From NCBI GenBank assembly GCA_947626785.1, contig CANQTO010000010.1, positions 1-64,000 on the forward strand: a stretch of DNA of 64,000 nucleotides, read 5' to 3'. A program made the translations under genes and the position numbers. The notes under the pieces are model-generated. The model searched no databases. It was not told the DNA's origin and saw only the letters and a list, made by a program, of their open reading frames with translations. Position 1 is the stretch's first letter; each line of letters begins with the position of its first letter. The DNA comes from an uncultured Oscillospiraceae bacterium. GTDB taxonomy: Bacteria > Bacillota > Clostridia > Oscillospirales > Oscillospiraceae. Below, piece after piece: positions 1 to 8,126 of this stretch.

Positions 1-1072
1 CCGCATCGCCCAGCTGCGCAGCCGGGAGATCCAGCTCCAGCAGGAGCTGGACGCCCTGAAGGCCAAGGGCCGGCCCAGGCTGACGGTGGATAACCTGGCC
101 CGGATCATCGAGCTGTGGACCAAGATCCCCGCCTCCAGCATCAAGGAGGATGAGCTGGAGCGGCTTGCCAAGCTGGACGAGAGGCTCAAGGCCCATGTGG
201 TGGGCCAGGACGCCGCCATCGACGCCCTCTGCGCCGCCATCCGGCGCAGCCGGGTGGGCCTGAAGGTCAAGCGCAAGCCGGTGAGCTTCATCTTCGTGGG
301 CGGCACCGGCGTAGGCAAGACGGAGCTGGTCAAGCGCCTGGCCGCAGATATGTTCGACAGCCCGGAGAGCCTGATCCGGCTGGACATGTCCGAGTTCATG
401 GAGAAGTTCTCCGTCTCCCGGATCATCGGCTCGCCCCCGGGCTACGTGGGCTATGACGAGGCCGGGCAGCTGACGGAGAAGATCCGCCGCAAGCCCTACT
501 CGGTGGTCCTCTTCGACGAGATCGAGAAGGCCCACCCGGACGTGATGAACATCCTGCTCCAGATCCTGGACGACGGCCGCATCACCGACGCCCAGGGCCG
601 GACGGTGAACTTCGAGAACACCATCATCATCATGACCACCAACGCCGGCAGCAACAACAAGACCGGCAGCGTGGGCTTCGGCGGCTCCCTCAGCGACATG
701 AGCCGGGAGCGGATCATGAAGGCCCTGAACGAGTTTCTGCGCCCGGAGTTTATCAACCGGGTGGATGAGGTCATCTGCTTCAACCAGCTGACGGAGGAGA
801 ATTTCCGCGCTATCGCCGCGCTGATGCTGGGCGAGGTTCGGGACGTGCTCCGGGACAAGGGCCTGGACCTGAGCTGGGACGAGGCGCTCATCGACGCGCT
901 GGTGAAGAAGGGCTACTCCGTCACCTACGGGGCCCGGAACCTGCGCCGGCTCATCCAGAAGGAGATCGAGGACGTGATCGCCGCCGAGATGATCGCCCGG
1001 CGGGGCACGGAGGTCCGCCAGGTGAAGCTCAGCGCCGGAGACGGCGGCCAGGTCAGCGTGACACTGGAGTAA
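1..1072 (+). CDS. Clp-family AAA+ ATPase, C-terminal part (5' end outside window)
   Basis: Reading frame is open from base 2, so the gene enters from the left edge; the GTG at 86 is internal, not a start. The visible 356 residues are the second AAA+ module of a ClpC/ClpA-type unfoldase: a coiled, charged stretch first, then Walker A (GGTGVGKT), Walker B (VVLFDEIEKA), sensor 1 (TTNAGS), FLRPEFINRVDE and sensor 2 (YGARNLRR). VGF follows sensor 1 at the position of the ClpP-docking loop, which argues for a protease partner rather than a ClpB disaggregase. The first AAA+ domain and N-domain lie outside. The exact paralogue (ClpC, ClpE, ClpA) cannot be decided from this end. Confidence 0.93.
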   Translation, partial: RIAQLRSREIQLQQELDALKAKGRPRLTVDNLARIIELWTKIPASSIKEDELERLAKLDERLKAHVVGQDAAIDALCAAIRRSRVGLKVKRKPVSFIFVGGTGVGKTELVKRLAADMFDSPESLIRLDMSEFMEKFSVSRIIGSPPGYVGYDEAGQLTEKIRRKPYSVVLFDEIEKAHPDVMNILLQILDDGRITDAQGRTVNFENTIIIMTTNAGSNNKTGSVGFGGSLSDMSRERIMKALNEFLRPEFINRVDEVICFNQLTEENFRAIAALMLGEVRDVLRDKGLDLSWDEALIDALVKKGYSVTYGARNLRRLIQKEIEDVIAAEMIARRGTEVRQVKLSAGDGGQVSVTLE

Positions 1073-1080
1073 AAAACACA

Positions 1081-1100
1081 CCAAAGCGAAGCTTTGGTTT
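1081..1100. terminator. Terminator-like hairpin, left copy flanking hairpin element 1
   Basis: CCAAAGC-gaa-GCTTTGG followed by TTT, eight bases behind the Clp stop codon. A near-identical hairpin with a full T-run lies at 1317-1338, on the other side of the insert. Confidence 0.7.
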
Positions 1101-1316
1101 CAGACTATAGACAAACCCTTGCAGAGATCAATATGAAGGTATAATTAGAATTTAGTTTGTTTTTGAGGCAGCTTTGCCGCCTCAAAAACACCCTAAGGCG
1201 AACAACGTGAGCCCTCGCGCCGACCAACCGAAGGGCGATAAGCGCGAGTAACTCAAATGCGAGCCCAACGTAGTGGGTCGCATTTGAAGCGTGTCGACTT
1301 TGGCGGCACGCTCAAA
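1101..1316. mobile_element. Hairpin-rich repeat element, copy 1
   Basis: A 216-bp non-coding insert that fills the gap between the Clp gene and the macrodomain gene. It starts CAGACTATAGACAAAC and contains consecutive stem-loops: GTTTTTGAGGC/GCCTCAAAAAC near 1159-1189, CTCGCGC/GCGCGAG near 1214-1248, CAAATGCGA/TCGCATTTG near 1254-1287, and GCGTGTCG/CGGCACGC near 1289-1312. Bases 1156-1313 are a clear homologue of 17817-17983, differing by one swapped hairpin and scattered changes that keep the stems. No open reading frame of note. It is bounded by two copies of a terminator hairpin. Confidence 0.8.
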
Positions 1317-1338
1317 CCAAAGCGACGCTTTGGTTTTT
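1317..1338. terminator. Terminator hairpin, right copy flanking element 1
   Basis: CCAAAGC-gac-GCTTTGG with a run of six T. It matches the hairpin at 1081-1100 except for one loop-edge base, and lies 34 bases upstream of the macrodomain start. Confidence 0.75.
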
Positions 1339-1372
1339 TGCGGTTGAAAGAAGAATACGGGAGAGAAAAGCT

Positions 1373-1897
1373 ATGCAAGAGAGGATCCAGATCATCCAAG
1401 GGGACATCACCCGCCAGAATGTGGACGCCATCGTCAACGCCGCCAACTGCTCCCTGCTGGGGGGCGGAGGTGTGGACGGGGCCATCCACCGGGCCGCCGG
1501 GCCGGAGCTGCTGGCCGAGTGCCGCACGCTCCACGGCTGTGAGACCGGCAAGGCCAAGATCACCAAGGGCTACCGGCTGCCCGCCAAGTACGTCATCCAC
1601 ACCCCCGGCCCCATCTGGCAAGGGGGACGCTACGGGGAGAGAGAGCTGCTGGCTTCCTGCTACCGCTCCTGCCTGGAGCTGGCCTCGGCCAACGGCTGCA
1701 AGACGGTGGACTTCCCCTCCATCAGCACGGGGGTCTACCATTTCCCCCTGAAGTGTGCCTCTCAGATCGCCATCCGGACCATCGCCGGCTACCTGGCCGG
1801 GCACCCGGAGATCGAGAGGGTGCGCATGGTCTGCTTTGACGCGGACACGGAGAGCTTTTACCGGAGGGCGCTGGAGGAGCTGGAGGCCGGCGTATGA
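1373..1897 (+). CDS. Macrodomain protein (MacroD-type ADP-ribosyl hydrolase)
   Basis: A 174-residue single-domain protein. Residues 18-50 carry the MacroD signature VDAIVNAAN followed by [16 protein letters not shown], and [12 protein letters not shown] near residue 118 is the second ligand-binding loop. MacroD-type enzymes remove ADP-ribose from acidic residues or deacetylate O-acetyl-ADP-ribose; the active loop residues are present. Start ATG 1373 follows GGGAGAG. Its stop overlaps the rhomboid start by four bases (ATGA), so the two are translationally coupled. It could serve as a general detoxifier of ADP-ribosylation; no direct link with the ADP-ribosyltransferase at 34 kb is visible. Confidence 0.92.
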   Translation: MQERIQIIQGDITRQNVDAIVNAANCSLLGGGGVDGAIHRAAGPELLAECRTLHGCETGKAKITKGYRLPAKYVIHTPGPIWQGGRYGERELLASCYRSCLELASANGCKTVDFPSISTGVYHFPLKCASQIAIRTIAGYLAGHPEIERVRMVCFDADTESFYRRALEELEAGV

Positions 1898-2460
1898 GGC
1901 GGTGGAGGCTGCACTTGCAGTATAATTCGCCCGTGGTGCTGACCTTCGCGCTGCTGGCCCTGGCCGCCCTGCTTCTGGACACCCTGACCCAGGGCTGGAC
2001 CACCCAGAACCTGTTCAGCGTCTACCGCTGCTCCCTCTCAGACCCCCTGTCCTACCCCCGCTTCGTGCTCCACGTGCTGGGCCACGCCAGCTACTCCCAC
2101 TACATAAACAACATGATGATGATCCTGGTGGTGGGCCCTCCCCTGGAGGAAAAGTACGGCAGCGCCAGCCTCTTCTGGGCCATCTTCCTGACGGCCCTGG
2201 TGTCCGGCATGGTCCAGTGGCTGTTCTTCCCCAGCATCGCCCTGCTGGGGGCTTCGGGCATCGCCTTTATGATGATCGTCATGTCCTCCCTGTCCGGCAT
2301 GAAGGACGGCACCATCCCCATCACGCTGATTTTGGTGATGGTGCTGTACGTGGGCGGAGAGATCGTGGACGGCGTGGTCCTCAGCGACAACGTGTCCCAG
2401 CTGACCCACATCGTAGGCGGCCTCTGCGGCGCGATCCTGGGCCTGAGCATGCGGAGGTAG
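1894..2460 (+). CDS. Rhomboid family intramembrane serine protease
   Basis: 188 residues with about six membrane segments, the core size of bacterial rhomboids. The N-terminal [11 protein letters not shown] matches the rhomboid HxxxxHxxxN element, GASG in segment 4 (near residue 123) supplies the catalytic serine, and H-I-V-G-G in the last segment (near residue 171) supplies the histidine. It would cleave membrane proteins inside the bilayer. It overlaps the macrodomain stop by 4 bp and is followed after 9 bp by the DUF523 gene, so the three form one transcript. Confidence 0.88.
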   Translation: MRRWRLHLQYNSPVVLTFALLALAALLLDTLTQGWTTQNLFSVYRCSLSDPLSYPRFVLHVLGHASYSHYINNMMMILVVGPPLEEKYGSASLFWAIFLTALVSGMVQWLFFPSIALLGASGIAFMMIVMSSLSGMKDGTIPITLILVMVLYVGGEIVDGVVLSDNVSQLTHIVGGLCGAILGLSMRR

Positions 2461-2469
2461 GGGGGAGCC

Positions 2470-2910
2470 ATGAAGAGACTGCTGATCAGCGCCTGCCTGC
2501 TGGGCAGCCGCTGCAAATACGACGGGGGGCACAACGCCCTGCCGCCGGAAAAGCTGGCGAAGCTCCGGGAGAGATACCGGCTCGTGCCCGTCTGCCCGGA
2601 GACCGCCTCGGGCCTGCCCGCACCCAGGGAGCCCAGCGAACGGGTCCCCGGCCGGGTGCTGGGCCGGGACGGGGCCGATGTGACGGCGGAGTTTGAAAAG
2701 GGCGGGGAGACCGCCCTGGCCCTGGCGGAGCGCTTCGGCTGCCGCCTGGCTTTGCTGAAGGAGCGGAGCCCCTCCTGCGGCAGCGGCACCGTCTACGACG
2801 GCAGCTTTTCCCGGACCCTGGTCCCCGGCGACGGGGTGGCGGCGGAAAAGCTCCGCGCCGCCGGCCTCCGGCTCTACGGCGAGAGCGAAGTGAATAAGAT
2901 TTTGAAATGA
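2470..2910 (+). CDS. DUF523 family protein (TudS-like)
   Basis: 146 residues. Visible family motifs are SACLLGSRCKYDGG at the N-terminus, PVCPETASGLPAPREP near residue 39, and LKERSPSCGSG near residue 95. The conserved cysteines (9, 15, 41, 103 approximately) are those that hold an iron-sulfur cluster in the TudS 2-thiouracil desulfidase branch of DUF523. Whether this member desulfurates thiouracil is not shown by the sequence. ATG 2470 follows GGGGGAGCC. Last gene of the macrodomain-rhomboid cluster, followed by a terminator. Confidence 0.88.
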   Translation: MKRLLISACLLGSRCKYDGGHNALPPEKLAKLRERYRLVPVCPETASGLPAPREPSERVPGRVLGRDGADVTAEFEKGGETALALAERFGCRLALLKERSPSCGSGTVYDGSFSRTLVPGDGVAAEKLRAAGLRLYGESEVNKILK

Positions 2911-2913
2911 ACA

Positions 2914-2938
2914 AGCGCCCGCGGCATGCGGGCGCTTT
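2914..2938. terminator. Terminator between convergent DUF523 and MarR genes
   Basis: AGCGCCCGC-ggcat-GCGGGCGCT, a 9-bp GC-rich stem followed by TTT, placed between two convergent stop codons. Confidence 0.75.
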
Positions 2939-2940
2939 AC

Positions 2941-3459
2941 TTATTCCGTTTCTATTTCAAACTGTCCGCCCGGGGAGCGGCACTGGGTCGGGCCGCTGGC
3001 CGGGCTGTGGTGGACGGCGCTGTTCAGCGCCTCCTTGATCAGCGCCCGCTGGGCCGGGGGGATCTGGGCCAGGGAGGAGAACATGGGGGAGAAGTGGTAG
3101 CGCAGGATCTCCTTGGAATAGGCCTCATACAGCTCCCGGCCCCGGGCGTTGACCGACACGGCCAGTTCCTTCCGGCTGCCGGGGACGCTCTTCTTCTCCA
3201 CCAGGCCCTTGTCGGCCAGGCGGTTGATGATCTTCGTGAAGTTGCTGCGGGTGATGCCCAGGCGGGCGGCGATGGCGGACATGTTCTCCTGCCGCTCCTC
3301 GTTCTCCAGCAGATACTCCAGCACCTGCACCTGGGCAAAGGAGAAGGCCACGCCCTCATAGACCAGGTGCTCCGTCTTGTAGGAGGCGGCGTAGATGTTG
3401 CAGTAGTGTATCAGGGCCTCCACCACGTCCCGGTATTCGCCCATCCATTCCAGCTTCAT
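2941..3459 (-). CDS. MarR family transcriptional regulator
   Basis: 172 residues. The winged helix lies at about residues 40-110: ENMSAIAARLGITRSNFTKIINRLADKGLVEKK is the MarR helix-turn-helix, and SRKELAVSVNARGRELYE is the wing and the start of the dimerisation helix. ATG 3459 is preceded by GGAAGGAG. The gene is divergent from the hydrolase gene that starts at 3648, and a 17-bp palindrome at 3597-3613 sits on the start point of that gene, so this protein probably represses the hydrolase. Confidence 0.9.
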   Translation of the reverse strand: MKLEWMGEYRDVVEALIHYCNIYAASYKTEHLVYEGVAFSFAQVQVLEYLLENEERQENMSAIAARLGITRSNFTKIINRLADKGLVEKKSVPGSRKELAVSVNARGRELYEAYSKEILRYHFSPMFSSLAQIPPAQRALIKEALNSAVHHSPASGPTQCRSPGGQFEIETE

Positions 3460-3557
3460 AGCGCCCAGTCTCCTTCCAAATTGTCAGCTTCTGTCAGATC
3501 ACTATGTACTATACCATAAGACAGCTGCAAAAAGCTATGATTTTTTGTAAATAATGC

Positions 3558-3586
3558 TTGCATTTTTTGATGGACCGCGCTATAAT
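3558..3586 (+). promoter_or_regulatory. Sigma-A promoter of the hydrolase gene
   Basis: TTGCAT, 17-bp spacer, TATAAT (3581-3586). Confidence 0.8.
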
Positions 3587-3596
3587 GGATTTAGAT

Positions 3597-3613
3597 TGTT
3601 TCCAGTGGAAACA
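3597..3613. promoter_or_regulatory. Palindromic operator, probable MarR site
   Basis: TGTTTCCAGTGGAAACA: two perfect 8-bp arms around one base, starting ten bases after the -10 box, where repressor binding would block transcription. Assignment to the adjacent MarR protein is an inference from position. Confidence 0.6.
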
Positions 3614-3647
3614 AAACGCACATTTGTTGAGAGAAAGGATGGAAAAC

Positions 3648-5687
3648 ATGAAAAAGCACAAAAAGACCCTTGTGGTGCTGGCCGTGGCCCTGGTGCTGAT
3701 CCTGCTGGGCAGCATTTTGGCCAATGTGTTCAACACCAGTACCGGCAGTGTGTCCGTGTCCCGCATCAAGTTCGACGCGCTCCACGGCGAGCTGAGCGGC
3801 CTGCTGTACATGCCCAAGGACGCCTCCGCGGATAACCCCAAGCCCACGGTGATCGTCACCCACGGCTACCTGAACTCCGCCGAGATGCAGGACGCCAACG
3901 CCATCGAGCTGTCCCGCCGGGGCTTCGTGGTCCTGGCCCTGGACCAGTACGACCACGGCCACTCCAAGATCGACCCCTCCAACTACGCCAGCACCGACTT
4001 CTTCGGCCTCTGGCTGCCGTTCTGGGTCAACTCCATGAACGACGCGGTCCAGTACATGTATGAGCAGCCCTACGTCCTGAAGGACGCGGAGGGCAACGGC
4101 CTCATCGGCGTCACCGGGCACTCTATGGGCGGCTTCTCCTCCTCCATGGCCCTGGCGATGGACGAGATGGCCTACCCGGACACCGGCGTGCGCAAGATCT
4201 ACGCGGGCCTGTCCGAGGGCTCTGACTTCTCCTATACCGCCATCGCCGGCGTGGACGCCGCCACGGCCGACTCCCTGGGCGGCGGGCGCATCATGGGCAA
4301 GGTGGCCGCCCAGTACGACGAGTTCTTCTTTAACGACCCCGCCGAGACCGGCGGCACCGTCCGGCACAAGAACTACGTGGGCACCCCCGAGGCCCAGACC
4401 TGGCTGGAGCAGGAGGCCCCCGAGGCAGGTGTGTGGTATGACACCGCCGACGGCGGCCGCCGCATCATCTACCAGCCGGCCCAGACCCACCCCTGGAACC
4501 ACTTCTCCAAGGAGACCACGGGCTATGCCATCTCCTTCTACACCACCGCCTTTGCCGACTACGCGGGCCTGCTGAAGGATATCGCCCCCGATAACCAGAT
4601 CTGGCAGTGGAAGGAGTTCTTTGAGTGCGTGGCCCTGGTGGGCTTCGTGCTGCTGTTCGTCCCCGTGGTCACGCTCCTGACCGAGCTGCCCTTCTTCAAG
4701 CTGGCCAAGACCGGCGAGCTGGCCGTCCAGCCCTCCGTCTCCGGTACCGGGGCCAAGGCGGGCACCTTCGCCCTGCTCTTCGGCCTGATCCTGCTGCCCG
4801 CCTTCTTCTTCACCCCGCTTATCGACGGCGGCGTCGGCAGCGCCACGGTGAACTTCCTGTTCTACGCCGGCATCGTCTTCGGCCTGGCGGGCCTGATCGG
4901 CATCTTCTACAGCCTCAAGGAGACGGAGCACAAGAAGGCCCTGCTCACCGGCAGCATCTTCGTGACGGTGGCCAGCTCCTGCCTGGCCATCATCGCCCAC
5001 ACCCCCATGTATCAGAACCAGGCCTTCTGGACCTGCCCCGCCGTCAACGACATCGCCTACTGGACCATCGCCGCCACCTTCATCTCCCTGCTGGCCATGA
5101 GCGTGGTGTATCTGGTGTCCAAGGCCAAGAACGGCGCGAGCTTCGCCAACTACGGCGTGAGCTTCAAGCCCATGACCATCCTGGCCTCCCTGTGCACGGC
5201 CCTGGTGACCATTATCATCGCCTACGCGGTGCTGTTCCTGATGGACGCCCTCTTCAAGAGCGACTTCCGCATCTGGACCTTCGCCTTCAAGACCTGGGAC
5301 GCCAACATCCTGCCCGCGGTGCTGCGCTACCTGCCAACCTTCTTCCTGTTCTACCTGGTGTCCAGCGCCTCCATCTGCGTCAACACCAACACCGAGAAGC
5401 TTCAGGGCTGGAAGGGCTATCTGCTGGCGATCGCCCTGAACGCGGGCGGCATCGCCCTGTGGCTGGCAAACCAGTACGGCACCCTCTTCGCTACCGGCGT
5501 GTCCGTCCACCCCGAGTCCGCCCTGTCCGGCATCCTGCTGGTGGCCATGGTGCCCACCCTGGCCATCGCGGCCATCTTCTCCCGGGCCCTGTATAAGCGC
5601 ACCGGCAACATCTGGACCCCCGCCTTCCTCAACGGCATCCTCATGACGCTGATGAGCGTGGCGAACACCACCGTATTCTTCAAGTAA
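3648..5687 (+). CDS. Membrane-anchored alpha/beta hydrolase with polytopic C-terminal domain
   Basis: 679 residues from ATG 3648, chosen because GAGAAAGG lies nine bases upstream; ATG 3639 is too close to it. Residues 5-25 form a signal anchor. Residues 40-300 are an alpha/beta hydrolase: VIVTHGYLNS (oxyanion region), LALDQYDHGHS, the nucleophile elbow GVTGHSMGGFSS near residue 155, and a candidate catalytic His in THPWNHF. From about residue 325 the chain is a membrane domain with about nine helices. The fusion is known as a family in Firmicutes, but substrate is unknown; an ester or lipid in the envelope is plausible. Divergent from and probably controlled by the MarR gene. Confidence 0.85.
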   Translation: MKKHKKTLVVLAVALVLILLGSILANVFNTSTGSVSVSRIKFDALHGELSGLLYMPKDASADNPKPTVIVTHGYLNSAEMQDANAIELSRRGFVVLALDQYDHGHSKIDPSNYASTDFFGLWLPFWVNSMNDAVQYMYEQPYVLKDAEGNGLIGVTGHSMGGFSSSMALAMDEMAYPDTGVRKIYAGLSEGSDFSYTAIAGVDAATADSLGGGRIMGKVAAQYDEFFFNDPAETGGTVRHKNYVGTPEAQTWLEQEAPEAGVWYDTADGGRRIIYQPAQTHPWNHFSKETTGYAISFYTTAFADYAGLLKDIAPDNQIWQWKEFFECVALVGFVLLFVPVVTLLTELPFFKLAKTGELAVQPSVSGTGAKAGTFALLFGLILLPAFFFTPLIDGGVGSATVNFLFYAGIVFGLAGLIGIFYSLKETEHKKALLTGSIFVTVASSCLAIIAHTPMYQNQAFWTCPAVNDIAYWTIAATFISLLAMSVVYLVSKAKNGASFANYGVSFKPMTILASLCTALVTIIIAYAVLFLMDALFKSDFRIWTFAFKTWDANILPAVLRYLPTFFLFYLVSSASICVNTNTEKLQGWKGYLLAIALNAGGIALWLANQYGTLFATGVSVHPESALSGILLVAMVPTLAIAAIFSRALYKRTGNIWTPAFLNGILMTLMSVANTTVFFK

Positions 5688-5722
5688 AAATTCAAGTTTT
5701 TCCTCCCTCATACCCTCGCAAA

Positions 5723-5759
5723 ATGCCCCCGGCTTCTGCCGGGGGCATACTTATTTTTT
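5723..5759. terminator. Bidirectional terminator
   Basis: ATGCCCCCGGC-ttct-GCCGGGGGCAT with a T-run on the plus side, between the convergent hydrolase and ABC permease genes. Confidence 0.85.
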
Positions 5760-5765
5760 CCGTGC

Positions 5766-6395
5766 TTAAAACTCTTTCTTTTTGTAGATCCGGATGGACA
5801 GCAGCCAGGACAGGCCGAACAGCACGGCGGTGGCCAGAGGCATGGCGTAGAGCAGGGCGAGGCGCGAAAACGTCGAGAGCCCGCCGTCCGTCACAAAATC
5901 CAGCAGGCTCGCCCCGCCCAGCAGGACGCCGAAGAGGACGCCCCCCACTATGATATAGGCCGTGGAGCCCCGGCTGTAGCCCAGCTTCAGAATGCAGGGC
6001 AGCATGATGGCCGGCCACAGCAGCATCACGGTCAGGATCATGGGCAACCGCAGGAGAAAAGCGTCCAGCCCGCTGCCCTGCCAGAGGGTCCAGCCGCCCT
6101 GGATCAGCAGGTACAGCAGCGCCGTGCCCAGGGACAGCACCAGCATCACTAGGTACTTGGCGGAGACCAGCTGGGCCCGGGACAGGGGCAGGGCCGCGCT
6201 GTACACGTTCCAGCCGGACCTCTCGTCCATGTTGATCAGGTTCATCACGATAATACCCACGACCCAGGCGGGATAGAGGGAGATGAAGCCGTTGTCGGAA
6301 AAGTTGCCCGCGATCAGAAAAACCAGGGTGATGATCACGTAGGTTTTATAAGTCTTCCAGACCAGGGTCAGGTCCTTCCATATCAAACCCTTCAT
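5766..6395 (-). CDS. ABC-2 type permease
   Basis: 209 residues with about six hydrophobic segments, starting MKGLIWKDLTLVWKTYKTY, the usual ABC-2 membrane_2 opening. Contains NMDERSGWNVYSAALPLSRAQLVSAKYL, the cytoplasmic linker typical of this family (short enough here to be read as ERSGW near residue 58 and PLSRAQLV near 70). Last gene of the GntR-ATPase-zinc ribbon-permease operon; 18 bases separate it from the zinc-ribbon gene. It should form an exporter with the ATPase at 6632-7492. Confidence 0.88.
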   Translation of the reverse strand: MKGLIWKDLTLVWKTYKTYVIITLVFLIAGNFSDNGFISLYPAWVVGIIVMNLINMDERSGWNVYSAALPLSRAQLVSAKYLVMLVLSLGTALLYLLIQGGWTLWQGSGLDAFLLRLPMILTVMLLWPAIMLPCILKLGYSRGSTAYIIVGGVLFGVLLGGASLLDFVTDGGLSTFSRLALLYAMPLATAVLFGLSWLLSIRIYKKKEF

Positions 6396-6413
6396 AGTTT
6401 GCCAACTCCTTTC

Positions 6414-6635
6414 TCAGATAAAGCTGCGGCGGAGCTCTTGGCGCTGGGCGGACTGCTCCACCCAGTTCTCCGTATAGCCGCAGTTCAGACATACATAGCG
6501 GATGACAGGGACCTTCCCCGCCAGGGTGAGGCGGGAGGTGTAGATGTTGTTCCCGCTGGCGTGGCGGGCGGGGTTATCGGGCACCCGCAGGATCTCCCGG
6601 GCGCCGCATTTGGGGCAGGGGCGGCCGTCTTTCAC
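6414..6635 (-). CDS. Small zinc-ribbon protein in ABC operon
   Basis: 73 residues with two CxxC knuckles, CPKCG at residues 7-11 and CLNCG near residue 49, giving a single zinc ribbon. Function unknown. The ATG overlaps the stop of the ATPase gene by four bases, so it is made together with the transporter. It has no membrane segment. It could be a zinc-dependent cofactor of the transporter or a nucleic-acid binding peptide; nothing in the sequence decides this. Confidence 0.8.
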   Translation of the reverse strand: MKDGRPCPKCGAREILRVPDNPARHASGNNIYTSRLTLAGKVPVIRYVCLNCGYTENWVEQSAQRQELRRSFI

Positions 6636-7492
6636 CGTTCTCCGCCCTCCTTCCGCTTCCCCGAGGCCATGAGGACGAAGAGCTCTTCAATGTCCACCGG
6701 GGCGCTGTGCATCCCCGCCGGGACGGCGGCCTCCGGCACCAGGGCGCTGACGCCGTAGTCCGTCTCCCGCCGGCCCTTGATGAGGGCCGGGTCGATGCGC
6801 GCCAGCTCCGCCGGGGCGCACTGGACCAGGCGGTACTCCTCCAGCAGCCGGTCCTTCTCCTCGCAGAGCATCAGCCGCCCGTCCTTGAGAAAGGCGATAT
6901 AGTCGCAGAGCTTCTCCAGGTCGCTGACGATGTGGGAGGAGATGAGCACCGAGTGCCTCTCGTCCCGGGTGAAGTCCAGCAGCAGGCCCACCACCTTGTC
7001 CCGGACCACCGGGTCCAGGCCGGAGGTGGGCTCATCCAGCACCAGCAGCCGGGCGTGATGGGACAGGGCCGTGCAGATGGAGAGCTTCATCCTATTGCCC
7101 CGGCTCAGGTCCTTCAGGGGCTTCTCCACGGGCACCCGCAGCCGCTCCAGCAGGGAGGCGTAGGCCGCCGCATCCCAGCTGCGGTAGATGCTGGAGAGGA
7201 TCTTGCCGATCTGCCGGGCGTTCATGCTCCCGGGAAAGGCCGTCGGCTCCAATACCAGGCCGACCTCCTCCCGGGCCGAAACTGCCTCCCGGTCCAGGTC
7301 CCGGCCCAGGACCCGGAGCTGCCCGGCCTCCGGCCGGACCAGCCCCAAAAGGCACTTGATAGCGGTGGTCTTGCCGGCCCCATTCTCGCCCACCAGGCCC
7401 AAAATGCAGCCCTCCGGCAGCTCCAGGTCCAGCTTCAGGTCAAAACCCTTGTAGTGTTTCTCCAGGCCGTGTATCTCAATAGCCAGGCTCAT
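6632..7492 (-). CDS. ABC transporter ATP-binding protein (YtrB-like)
   Basis: 286 residues. Walker A GENGAGKT near residue 36, signature LSRGNRMK near residue 131, Walker B LLVLDEPTSGLD near 152, and a switch histidine in ISSHIVSDL. The C-terminal 80 residues are an extension typical of GntR-linked ABC exporters. It overlaps both neighbours by four bases (regulator upstream, zinc ribbon downstream). With a YtrA-type regulator ahead of it, the unit resembles bacterial transporters that answer cell-wall stress, but no substrate can be inferred. Confidence 0.93.
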   Translation of the reverse strand: MSLAIEIHGLEKHYKGFDLKLDLELPEGCILGLVGENGAGKTTAIKCLLGLVRPEAGQLRVLGRDLDREAVSAREEVGLVLEPTAFPGSMNARQIGKILSSIYRSWDAAAYASLLERLRVPVEKPLKDLSRGNRMKLSICTALSHHARLLVLDEPTSGLDPVVRDKVVGLLLDFTRDERHSVLISSHIVSDLEKLCDYIAFLKDGRLMLCEEKDRLLEEYRLVQCAPAELARIDPALIKGRRETDYGVSALVPEAAVPAGMHSAPVDIEELFVLMASGKRKEGGER

Positions 7493-7866
7493 GTCTCATC
7501 CTCCTCCAATATGTTCAGCATGTCGTTGATGTCCTGCCGGCTCAGGCCGCAGAGATCGGCCAGACGCCGGACCTCGGTCAGATGCTCCTCCAGCTGCCGC
7601 AGATGCTCCTCCCGGATCAGCTCCGTGTTCCGGGGCGCCACGAAGCAGCCCTTTCCCGCCACGGTGTAGAGGAAGCCCGCGTTCTCCAGCTCGTCGTAGG
7701 CCCGCTTGGTGGTGATGACGCTGATGCGCAGGTCCTTGGCCAGATTGCGGATGGAGGGCAGGGCCGCGTCCTCCTCCAGAGCGCCGCTGAGGATCTGGTC
7801 CCGGATCTGGGTGAAGATCTGCTCATAGATGGGCTGCCCGCTGCGGTTGTCGATCAGAATGGTCAT
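7489..7866 (-). CDS. GntR family regulator, YtrA subfamily
   Basis: 125 residues from ATG 7866, preceded by AAGGAGG. The first 75 residues are a GntR winged helix (IYEQIFTQIRDQILSGAL, LPSIRNLAKDLRIS, TTKRAYDELENAGFL); the remaining tail is short and helical, without a ligand domain, as in YtrA regulators that sit in front of ABC transporter genes. A 17-bp palindrome overlaps its own -10 box, so it is probably an autorepressor of the four-gene operon. Confidence 0.9.
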   Translation of the reverse strand: MTILIDNRSGQPIYEQIFTQIRDQILSGALEEDAALPSIRNLAKDLRISVITTKRAYDELENAGFLYTVAGKGCFVAPRNTELIREEHLRQLEEHLTEVRRLADLCGLSRQDINDMLNILEEDET

Positions 7867-7897
7867 GGGGTACCTCCTTGACTTACTGTTCATACAC

Positions 7898-7926
7898 AGT
7901 ATATACAGTATATACACTCTTGTCAA
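7898..7926 (-). promoter_or_regulatory. Promoter and palindromic operator of the GntR/ABC operon
   Basis: On the minus strand TTGACA (7926-7921), 17-bp spacer, TATACT (7903-7898). The palindrome GTATATACAGTATATAC at 7899-7915 covers the -10 box. Confidence 0.85.
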
Positions 7927-8046
7927 GCCCTTTTTGCAGAAAAACAGAAATTTCTACAAAATCGTGATGGACTCGTTTGCTCCTATAAACTTTCATTTAT
8001 CGGATCGCGGTCAATCGCTTTTTTTCTGTCATATAAAAAACTATTC

Positions 8047-8075
8047 TTGCAAAATCCGCGCGGAGAGACTATAGT
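8047..8075 (+). promoter_or_regulatory. Promoter of the small zinc-ribbon gene
   Basis: TTGCAA, 17-bp spacer, TATAGT (8070-8075). Confidence 0.7.
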
Positions 8076-8126
8076 ATAGAAAGACAATCAAAATCTTTCA
8101 ACTAATTCTCAAAGGAGGCTTTGCAT

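Noticed and set aside
1373-1897. Macrodomain as the missing DarG partner of the DarT-like gene
   Set aside because: It is 32 kb away, coupled to a rhomboid gene, and of MacroD type; the DraG-type hydrolase is the direct neighbour.
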